Below are positions 1-5,100 of a stretch of 5,100 nt of DNA, piece by piece. A program made the translations under genes and the position numbers. Positions within the stretch are counted from its first letter, which is position 1, and each line of letters opens with the position of its first letter. The notes beneath the pieces were generated by a model that worked only from the letters and a program-made list of their open reading frames with translations, did no database searches and was not told the DNA's origin. The stretch spans positions 1 to 5,100 of the forward strand of contig DMZT01000367.1 of assembly GCA_003484865.1 (NCBI GenBank), given 5' to 3'. This DNA is from Stenotrophomonas sp. (lineage in GTDB: Bacteria; Pseudomonadota; Gammaproteobacteria; Xanthomonadales; Xanthomonadaceae).

Positions 1-792
1 GCAGACGATGCCGTAATCGGGAATCGAGGTGGCGTCCGAGCCGGCGAACGGACCGGTCAGGCCGAAGCAGGGCACTTCACGGCCATCGGCCAGGCGCGGC
101 AGGTACTGGTCCTTCTGTTCCTGGGTGCCGTAATGGTTGAGCAGTTCACCCGGGCCCAGCGAGTTGGGCACGCCGACGGTGGAGCTGACCACGCTCGACA
201 CCGAGGCCAGCTTCTGGATCACCTTGTGGTGGGCCAGCGCGCTGAAGCCCAGGCCGCCGTATTCCTTCGGAATGATCATGCCGAAGAACTTGTTCTTCTT
301 GATGAAGCTCCACAGCTCCGGCGGCAGGTCGGCGTAGACGTGGGTGATTTCCCAGTCGTTGACCATCTTGCACAGCTCTTCGACCGGGCCGTCCAGGAAC
401 GCCTGTTCCTCAGCGGTGAGCTGCGGCTTGGGGTAGTTGAGCAGGATGTTCCAGTCCGGGTCACCGGTGAACAGCTCGCCTTCGAAACCGACCGAGCCGG
501 TTTCCAGCGCGATGCGCTCGGTCTGCGACAGCGGCGGCAGCACCTTGCGGAACACCTTCATCATCGGCGCGGTCAGCAGCGGCTTGCGGATGAAGGGCAG
601 CAGCAGCGGCACGGCGATCACGGCGACGATGGCCGCGGCCACGATCGTGGCGGTCTGGTTGACGTACGGGATGAACCAGCAGGCGGCCAGCAGCACGAGG
701 CTGATGATCGTCCAGGTGATCAGGCGCATCCGGTGGTAGGCGACGAACGCACCTGCCAACAGGACGACGAGGAAGGGAACGACAATGCTCAT
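1..792 (-). CDS. fadE: FadE-type acyl-CoA dehydrogenase, N-terminal part (3' end cut by window edge)
   Basis: Acyl-CoA dehydrogenase catalyses the first, FAD-dependent step of fatty acid beta-oxidation, converting acyl-CoA to trans-2-enoyl-CoA. The visible 264 residues follow the long E. coli FadE architecture (about 814 aa, recalled). There are three hydrophobic N-terminal segments at about residues 3-18, 25-44 and 48-68, suggesting membrane association. A conserved linker (FRKVLPPLSQTE, about 81-92) follows, then the acyl-CoA dehydrogenase N-terminal helical domain with blocks such as LTAEEQAFLDGPVEE, GMIIPKEYGGLGFSA and TVGVPNSLGPGELL. The segment PCFGLTGPFAGSDA begins the middle beta domain that contacts FAD and substrate. 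The catalytic part lies outside the window. The ATG at 792 is chosen because GGAG (800-803) lies 7 nt upstream and the start overlaps the upstream stop as ATGA. It is the second gene of an operon with the hydrolase. The match to E. coli FadE is from memory but runs through the whole visible length, so the assignment is firm. Confidence 0.95.
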   Translation of the reverse strand, partial: MSIVVPFLVVLLAGAFVAYHRMRLITWTIISLVLLAACWFIPYVNQTATIVAAAIVAVIAVPLLLPFIRKPLLTAPMMKVFRKVLPPLSQTERIALETGSVGFEGELFTGDPDWNILLNYPKPQLTAEEQAFLDGPVEELCKMVNDWEITHVYADLPPELWSFIKKNKFFGMIIPKEYGGLGFSALAHHKVIQKLASVSSVVSSTVGVPNSLGPGELLNHYGTQEQKDQYLPRLADGREVPCFGLTGPFAGSDATSIPDYGIVC

Positions 793-1709
793 GAGCGTGC
801 TCCGGTGACGTGCTCGGTAATGGCGGACGATGCGACGGCGGAGGCCGAGGGCAACACGTCCAGATAGTCCAACACAGTAGCGGTAAAGGCGTTGTTGTCA
901 TCACCGGCGACCATATGCGTGGCCTCCGGCAGCTGCACGTGGCGTGCATGTGGCACCAACGCGAGGAACTCGGCCACCGTCTGCGGGGTGACCAGGGTGC
1001 TGCGGCCACCGCTGACCAGCAGCAATGGGCATTTCACCTGGCGCGCCGCGTCGGCGAGCGCGCCCTGGTGGTGTTCACTGTCACGCGCCAGTTCGGCGAC
1101 CAGGCGCGGGTCCCAATGCCAGCGCCAGCGGCCGTGACCGTCCTCGCGCAGCAACGCGCGCAGGGAATCGTCCGACTTGCGCGGGCGGTGCGGCAGGTAG
1201 GCGGAGATCACATCGGCCGCCTGCGCCAGCGAGGCAAAGCCGTCGGGGTGTGCGGTCATGAACATCAGGATCTTTTCGACCCCGGCGGTGTCCCAGCGCG
1301 GGGTGATGTCCACCAGCACCATCGCCGAGAACAGGCCCGGCCAGCGCGACTCGGCCAGCAAACCGAACAGGCCGCCCATCGAGGCGGCGATCAGGATCGG
1401 CGGCTGCGCCTGCTCGCCGGCCAGCACGATCAGATCATCGGCGAACTGTTCGCCGTGGTAAGGGCGTTCGGCCGGATTCCAGTCTGAATCGCCATGGCCG
1501 CGTGCGTCGTAGGACAGGGTCTGGTAACCGGCGTCGACCAGCGCGGCCGCGGTGGCATTCCAGGCATGCCGGGTCTGGCCGAAGCCGTGGGCGAACAGCA
1601 CGGTGCCGCGACGCCCCGGGCCCGACCGGGTGGCGGCCAGCACGGCGTCGTGCGCGCCGGTCAGTCGCTCATCGTCAAAACGGGGCAGAGTAGAAGAAGG
1701 AGTGACCAT
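789..1709 (-). CDS. alpha/beta-fold hydrolase, first gene of the hydrolase-fadE operon
   Basis: A 306-aa cytoplasmic alpha/beta hydrolase with no signal peptide; exact substrate unknown. Visible landmarks are the oxyanion-hole segment FAHGFGQTRHAW (39-50), the SYDARGHGDSD strand-loop (66-76), the nucleophile elbow AASMGG with Ser110, and the catalytic His265 in ATHMVAGDDN. The elbow has Ala in place of the first Gly of GxSxG. The usual acid position after strand 7 reads GGRSTLV, with Thr238 where relatives I recall have Asp; Asp134 (LVDITPR, after strand 6) could serve instead. The frame stays open upstream to 2006, but that extension is antisense to the regulator gene and is not coding. ATG 1709 is preferred because family similarity starts just after it and a promoter lies immediately upstream. 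No Shine-Dalgarno is visible. The stop overlaps the fadE start by 4 nt, so the two are probably translationally coupled. An esterase or thioesterase supplying or trimming acyl chains for FadE is a reasonable inference only. Confidence 0.9.
   Translation of the reverse strand: MVTPSSTLPRFDDERLTGAHDAVLAATRSGPGRRGTVLFAHGFGQTRHAWNATAAALVDAGYQTLSYDARGHGDSDWNPAERPYHGEQFADDLIVLAGEQAQPPILIAASMGGLFGLLAESRWPGLFSAMVLVDITPRWDTAGVEKILMFMTAHPDGFASLAQAADVISAYLPHRPRKSDDSLRALLREDGHGRWRWHWDPRLVAELARDSEHHQGALADAARQVKCPLLLVSGGRSTLVTPQTVAEFLALVPHARHVQLPEATHMVAGDDNNAFTATVLDYLDVLPSASAVASSAITEHVTGARS
800..803 (-). promoter_or_regulatory. ribosome binding site of fadE inside the hydrolase 3' end
   Basis: GGAG on the minus strand, 7 nt before the fadE ATG and inside the last codons of the hydrolase gene. 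It fixes the fadE start at 792 and fits the ATGA stop/start overlap at 789-792. It contrasts with the two divergent genes, neither of which has such a site. Confidence 0.7.
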
Positions 1710-1723
1710 ACTCGCTAGTATGG
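1706..1723. promoter_or_regulatory. operator 1: perfect inverted repeat over the hydrolase -10 box and start codon
   Basis: CCATACT-CGCT-AGTATGG, two perfectly complementary 7-bp arms around a 4-bp spacer. It covers the predicted -10 box and the hydrolase start codon itself. Size and symmetry suit a dimeric TetR-family repressor, and the divergent TetR gene 126 bp away is the obvious candidate to bind it. Binding is inferred; the symmetry and the repetition at 1742-1759 are seen directly. Confidence 0.75.
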
Positions 1724-1744
1724 ACCTGCCCTGTGCGATGTCAA
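1717..1744 (-). promoter_or_regulatory. predicted sigma70-type promoter of the hydrolase-fadE operon
   Basis: On the minus strand a perfect -35 hexamer TTGACA (1739-1744) is followed by a 16-nt spacer and a -10-like CATACT (1717-1722, 4 of 6 to TATAAT). The -10 box ends 7 nt before the hydrolase ATG, which places the expected transcription start at or beside the A of the start codon. Both hexamers overlap the inverted repeats described separately, so the promoter appears built to be repressed. The weak point is the -10 match. Confidence 0.6.
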
Positions 1745-1759
1745 TACTTGGGAGTATGG
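1742..1759. promoter_or_regulatory. operator 2: second copy of the inverted repeat, at the -35 box
   Basis: CAATACT-TGGG-AGTATGG, the same arms and the same 4-bp spacer as the copy at 1706-1723, with one mismatch in the outer left arm. It overlaps the end of the TTGACA -35 element. The two centres are 36 bp apart. Arms are conserved while spacers differ (CGCT versus TGGG), which is the signature of a protein-binding site rather than a chance duplication. Confidence 0.72.
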
Positions 1760-1813
1760 TGGGGACATCCCTTGTGCGGCGAGGCTCCAGGCGCCCCTGT
1801 GTGCATTCACGTA

Positions 1814-1848
1814 CTGCAACCAACCCCGGCGTATGGTTAAATCCACCT
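1814..1848 (+). promoter_or_regulatory. possible leaderless promoter of the TetR gene
   Basis: A -10-like TTAAAT (1837-1842, 4 of 6) ends 6 nt before the ATG, with a poor -35-like CTGCAA (1814-1819) 17 nt upstream. No Shine-Dalgarno-like purine run precedes the ATG; the bases just before it are ATCCACCT. A half-site CGTATGG (1830-1836), resembling the right arm of the two operators, abuts the -10 and could mediate weak autoregulation. This is a weak call that rests mainly on spacing. Confidence 0.3.
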
Positions 1849-2451
1849 ATGAATGAACCCGAAGCTTCCGCCGGCGAGCCACGTGCCGGCCGCAACAGCC
1901 GCCTCAGTGCCGAAGACTGGGCCCAGGCCGCACTGGATCTGATTGCCGAACAAGGCGTGGGCGCGGTTGCGGTCGAACCGCTGGCGCGGCGCCTGGGTGT
2001 CACCAAAGGCAGCTTCTACTGGCACTTCCCCTCGCGCGATGCGTTGCTGCAGGCCGCGTTGGAGCGCTGGGAGCTGTTCGAGCAGGAGCAGGTGTTCGGC
2101 AGCCTGGCCGATGTGACCGACCCGCGCGTACGCCTGCGCCAGCTGTTCCAGGTGGTGGCGCATGAAGTGCAGCCGCACATCATCTACAGCGAACTGCTCA
2201 AGGCGCTGGATCACCCGATGGTGCGCCCGGTCATCGACCGTGTCTCGCATCGCCGCCTGGAGTACCTGGTCGCCTCGTTCCGCCAGGCCGGCCTCAGCCG
2301 CACGGATGCGCAGCACCGTGCACGCCTGGCCTATGCCGCCTATGTCGGCTTCCTGCAGCTGTCGCTGCAGTTGCAGCAGCCCAAGCAGGCGCGCGAGGAT
2401 TTCGAAGCCTATGTGGAGCATGTGATCGAGACGCTGATTCCGCTGGGGTGA
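1849..2451 (+). CDS. TetR-family transcriptional regulator, probable repressor of the divergent hydrolase-fadE operon
   Basis: A 200-aa protein, normal length for TetR regulators. After a short polar N-terminus, residues about 19-71 form the TetR DNA-binding domain: an LSAEDWAQAALDLIAEQG helix, then the helix-turn-helix with VEPLARRLGVTKGSFYWHF (42-60), whose GSFYWHF recognition segment is diagnostic. The rest is helical and variable, as expected for a ligand-binding and dimerisation domain; the ligand cannot be read from sequence. ATG 1849 is chosen because the reading frame upstream, although open to 1552, runs antisense through the hydrolase gene and the family match begins shortly after this start. 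It is transcribed away from the hydrolase across a 139-bp region carrying two matching inverted repeats, so control of that operon is the likely role. By analogy with TetR-type fatty acid regulators such as PsrA, an acyl-CoA effector is plausible but unproven. An intrinsic terminator follows 22 bp after the stop codon. Confidence 0.93.
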   Translation: MNEPEASAGEPRAGRNSRLSAEDWAQAALDLIAEQGVGAVAVEPLARRLGVTKGSFYWHFPSRDALLQAALERWELFEQEQVFGSLADVTDPRVRLRQLFQVVAHEVQPHIIYSELLKALDHPMVRPVIDRVSHRRLEYLVASFRQAGLSRTDAQHRARLAYAAYVGFLQLSLQLQQPKQAREDFEAYVEHVIETLIPLG

Positions 2452-2473
2452 TCTGATCGCTGCAGGCAAGCAG

Positions 2474-2499
2474 AAGGCCGCGGAAACGCGGCCTTTTTT
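2474..2499 (+). terminator. intrinsic terminator of the TetR gene
   Basis: A 7-bp GC-rich stem GGCCGCG / CGCGGCC closes a GAAA tetraloop and is followed at once by six T (2494-2499). Two A's before the stem can pair with the first T's. It lies 22 bp after the regulator stop codon and is a textbook rho-independent terminator. Confidence 0.92.
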
Positions 2500-2534
2500 G
2501 TATGCGGCCGTTGGACGGGGCCGCGCGTCGCCAC

Positions 2535-2564
2535 AAAAAACAACGGCCCCTTTCGGGGCCGTTG
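2535..2564 (-). terminator. intrinsic terminator of the TonB-dependent receptor gene
   Basis: Read on the minus strand, a 10-bp perfect stem CAACGGCCCC / GGGGCCGTTG with a GAAA loop is followed by six T (complement of 2535-2540). It starts 28 bp after the receptor stop codon. Together with the plus-strand terminator at 2474-2499 it separates two convergent transcription units. Confidence 0.93.
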
Positions 2565-2592
2565 CATCAGACGTTGTTGATCAGTGGATCGA

Positions 2593-5100
2593 TCAGAACT
2601 TCTGCGAGTACTTCATGTACAGGAAGCGACCGATGTCGTAGCCGCCGTAGTACGAGAAGTTCGAGCTCGGCTGCGAGGTCATCATCGGGCCGACCTTGTT
2701 GAACACGTTGTTGGCGCCCACGGCGACGGTGGCATTCCACGGGGTGGCATAGGACACCTGCACGTCGTGGAAGGTCACTGCGCCCAGCTCGGTCTGCGGC
2801 GAGATCACGCCCAGGGTATCCGGTGCGCTGTAGGTGGGCAGGGTGCAACGCGTGGCGAAGCGGCAGCTTTCCTTGGTGCCGGAGAAGTAACGCACGTTCC
2901 AGTTGACCGACAGGTCGTTCATGCTCCAGCCCAGGCCCAGGTTCGAGCGCACGCGGAAGAATGCACCGAAGCCATTGTTCTGCGACGGCACGGCGTCCAC
3001 ATCGTCCGTGGACTTCTCTTCGTACTTGCCCACGTACGTGGTCGACGACTTGGCCGAGAAGCGGCCGAAATCGGTGTCACGGCTGTAGCTGATGTCGAAG
3101 TCGAAGCCTTCGGTTTCGGTGTAACCGGCGTTGCGGTTGCCGTAGTTCAGGGTGCCCACGATGTTGCCGTTGTTCGGGTCACGGCTGAACATCGAGCAGC
3201 GCGATTCGATCAGGCGGACATAGCAGTCTTCCATGATCAGGTTCGGGCTGTCGCTGACGATCGTGTTGTCGATGCGGATGCTCCACCAATCCACACCCAC
3301 GCTCAGGCCGGTGACGTAGCTCGGGCTGTACACGAAGCCGACCGTCTTGGACTCGGAGGTTTCCGGGGTCAGGTTCGGGTTCGAGCCGGAGTTGAACGGC
3401 ACCGGGCTCTGTGCGGCACGGCCGGTCGTCGGGACGAAGCCCTGCGACAGCTGGCGGTAGCCCTGGCCGACATCCTGGACGCAGCGTGCGCTGCCGCGGA
3501 CGTCGCCGTAGACGCTGTCGCACGGATCGACGAAGTTGGTCGGGAAGGTCTGCGAGGTGCCGCCGTACAGATCACCGATGGTCGGGGCGCGGAAGCCCTC
3601 GGCATAGGTGGCACGGACCAGCAGGTCGTCGATCGGACGCCACTTCAGGCCGAACTTGTTGTTGGTGGTGTCACCGAAGCTGGTGAAATCCGAGTAACGG
3701 GTGGCCACGTCCAGGGTCAGTTCCTTGGCGAACGCCAGATCCGCCAGGATCGGGATGTTCAATTCCAGGTAGAACTCATCCAGGGCGTAGGAACCCTTGG
3801 TCGGACCGGACGCCAGGTTGGTCGAGTCACCCGACTGGGCGATCGCATCCGGGTTGAACGCACCGCTTTCCTTGCGGTATTCATAGCCGACCGCGAAGCC
3901 CAGGTCGCCCGCCGGCAGCGGCACGATGGTGCCCGACAGGTTGGCGAAGTAGTTGTGGGTGGTGGTCTTGCCGGTGGCGTGTTCTTCGCGGAACAGGTAG
4001 TTCTGCACGTTCGGATCGCCCAGCGAGTACTGGTCGCTGCCTGCGCCGTAGCCGGCATACGGGTTCCACGGCACGCAGCCGGCGATCTCGTTGCCCGGGG
4101 TGCCGCAGACGACCTGGCCGGAGGAGTTGAGGAACGACGGACCCACAGCCGCGGCGACGGCCGGGATGTAGAAGTTGCCGTTGTTGATCAGCAGGCTGTC
4201 GTTTTCGTTGTACAGCGCGCCGACATCCCAGTTGAAGAAGCGGTCACCGATTTCGAACGAACCTTCCAGTGCCGCGGCGAAACGCCAGGTGGTCAGGGTC
4301 GAATCGGTGGTACGCGGGACTTCCCAGCCACGGCGACGGAAGTCGACGTCGTTGGTCTGCGAGTACAGCGGGTTGCCATCAGCATCGACGAAGCTGGCGA
4401 CGTCGGCCTGGTACAGGTCACGATTGCCGTTCGGGTTGAAGTAGCTGCCATTGCTGACCAGGGTGCGGCTGCCATCCGGATTGGTCTGATAGACCGCGCC
4501 GGCCATCGGCACGCCGAAGGCGGACGACTGCAGCGGGTAACCGGCGATCTGACGCTGCGACTGGCGCTTGGTGTAGGACAGGTCCGTGGTGAAGCGGACG
4601 TTGTCGGTGATGTCGTAGTTGCCGCTGACGAACAGCGAACGACGCTCCAGCGGGGTCAGCAGGTGCATCTGATCGGACGAACGGCTCTGATCCGCAGCGG
4701 TCTGCGGGTGGAAGTCGTTGGCACCGATGGCATCGCTGCCCTGATTGGCGACCGACCAGCCGGCGCTGCGGCGGACCGGGTTGCCCTGGGCGTTGAGCAC
4801 CAGCGCGCCCGCAGCATTGCGGTTGAACTGGTTGGCAAAGCGGTTGTAGTTACCGTACTGGCCGACCGGGGTCAGCGAGGAGGCCGGATCCCAATCCGGG
4901 TAGGTGTCGGCCGTGAACGGACGATCCTTGGCCCACACGCCTTCTTCCTTGTGGTACTCGGCGCCGACGGTCAGCGAGCCGCGGTCACCGGAGAAGCCCA
5001 TGACGAAGTCGTAGGTTTCCTTCTCGCCATCGCCCTGGCTGTACTGGCCCTTGTAGACGTTCGCTTCCAGGCCGTCGAAGTTCTTGCGGGTGATGATGTT
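2593..5100 (-). CDS. TonB-dependent outer-membrane receptor, barrel part (5' end cut by window edge)
   Basis: The 835 visible residues take up a ligand at the outer membrane using TonB energy; the ligand is not evident. The fragment opens with NIITRKNFDGLEA, the typical end of the plug domain, so the signal peptide, any TonB box and most of the plug lie beyond 5100. The ATG at 5001 is internal, since the frame stays open with family-like sequence to the edge. The remainder is an alternating beta-strand barrel with long extracellular loops, including GLKWRPIDDLLVRATYAEGFRAP (split here only by numbering: EGFRAP is about 499-504), then VGANNVFNKVGP near 795 and a C-terminal YSQKF ending in Phe, the outer-membrane barrel signature. 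Eight cysteines occur only as four close pairs (332/342, 527/540, 626/635, 746/752), probably loop disulfides. This resembles the large TonB receptors abundant in Xanthomonadaceae. It is convergent with the TetR gene and has its own terminator, so no functional link to the fad-like operon is implied. Confidence 0.93.
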   Translation of the reverse strand, partial: NIITRKNFDGLEANVYKGQYSQGDGEKETYDFVMGFSGDRGSLTVGAEYHKEEGVWAKDRPFTADTYPDWDPASSLTPVGQYGNYNRFANQFNRNAAGALVLNAQGNPVRRSAGWSVANQGSDAIGANDFHPQTAADQSRSSDQMHLLTPLERRSLFVSGNYDITDNVRFTTDLSYTKRQSQRQIAGYPLQSSAFGVPMAGAVYQTNPDGSRTLVSNGSYFNPNGNRDLYQADVASFVDADGNPLYSQTNDVDFRRRGWEVPRTTDSTLTTWRFAAALEGSFEIGDRFFNWDVGALYNENDSLLINNGNFYIPAVAAAVGPSFLNSSGQVVCGTPGNEIAGCVPWNPYAGYGAGSDQYSLGDPNVQNYLFREEHATGKTTTHNYFANLSGTIVPLPAGDLGFAVGYEYRKESGAFNPDAIAQSGDSTNLASGPTKGSYALDEFYLELNIPILADLAFAKELTLDVATRYSDFTSFGDTTNNKFGLKWRPIDDLLVRATYAEGFRAPTIGDLYGGTSQTFPTNFVDPCDSVYGDVRGSARCVQDVGQGYRQLSQGFVPTTGRAAQSPVPFNSGSNPNLTPETSESKTVGFVYSPSYVTGLSVGVDWWSIRIDNTIVSDSPNLIMEDCYVRLIESRCSMFSRDPNNGNIVGTLNYGNRNAGYTETEGFDFDISYSRDTDFGRFSAKSSTTYVGKYEEKSTDDVDAVPSQNNGFGAFFRVRSNLGLGWSMNDLSVNWNVRYFSGTKESCRFATRCTLPTYSAPDTLGVISPQTELGAVTFHDVQVSYATPWNATVAVGANNVFNKVGPMMTSQPSSNFSYYGGYDIGRFLYMKYSQKF

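Noticed and set aside
133..867. A 244-aa plus-strand open frame opposite fadE
   Set aside because: Its Arg/Gly/His/Gln-rich composition is typical of the complement of a GC-rich gene, and the opposite strand encodes a clear FadE.
810..1487. A 225-aa plus-strand open frame opposite the hydrolase
   Set aside because: Low-complexity Arg/Gln/Gly-rich shadow of the hydrolase coding sequence; no start signal or domain.
1818..1838. AACCA...TGGTT inverted repeat with an 11-nt spacer upstream of the TetR gene
   Set aside because: Only 5-bp arms with a long spacer and no second copy; likely chance.
1552..1848. An in-frame upstream extension of the TetR gene
   Set aside because: It is antisense to the hydrolase N-terminus and shows no TetR features; normal TetR length is reached from ATG 1849.
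1710..2006. An in-frame N-terminal extension of about 99 residues for the hydrolase
   Set aside because: It runs antisense through the TetR DNA-binding domain and across the operators, has no hydrolase-like sequence, and the family match begins after ATG 1709.
1837..2469. A 210-aa minus-strand open frame opposite the TetR gene
   Set aside because: It is the antisense shadow of a well-supported TetR protein, with no promoter, ribosome site or recognisable domain.

Overview
The window looks like chromosomal DNA of a high-GC gammaproteobacterium of the Xanthomonas/Stenotrophomonas group. The evidence is strong GC bias at third codon positions, an E. coli-type long acyl-CoA dehydrogenase (FadE) beside a TetR regulator, and a large cysteine-paired TonB-dependent receptor of the kind these bacteria carry in many copies. 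Genus and species cannot be fixed from this sequence alone. I see no mobile element, RNA gene or CRISPR array.

Layout: 1-792 (minus) is the N-terminal third of fadE, running off the left edge. 789-1709 (minus) is an alpha/beta-fold hydrolase whose stop codon overlaps the fadE start (ATGA), so the two form a hydrolase-fadE operon. 1710-1848 is a 139-bp divergent regulatory region. 1849-2451 (plus) is a TetR-family regulator. 2452-2592 holds two convergent intrinsic terminators. 2593-5100 (minus) is the barrel part of a TonB-dependent outer-membrane receptor that runs off the right edge.

The most informative stretch is the divergent region. Two copies of an 18-bp inverted repeat (CCATACT-N4-AGTATGG and CAATACT-N4-AGTATGG) sit exactly on a predicted hydrolase promoter, one over the -10 box and start codon and the other touching a perfect TTGACA -35 box. 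The simplest model is that the TetR protein represses the hydrolase-fadE operon through this operator pair and is released by a ligand, perhaps an acyl-CoA. Both divergent genes lack a Shine-Dalgarno sequence and have -10-like hexamers ending 6-7 nt before their ATG, so both may be leaderless, whereas the downstream fadE has a clear GGAG. The hydrolase also has Thr where many relatives, as I recall them, carry the acidic triad residue. The receptor is insulated from the fad-like locus by the terminators and is probably functionally unrelated.
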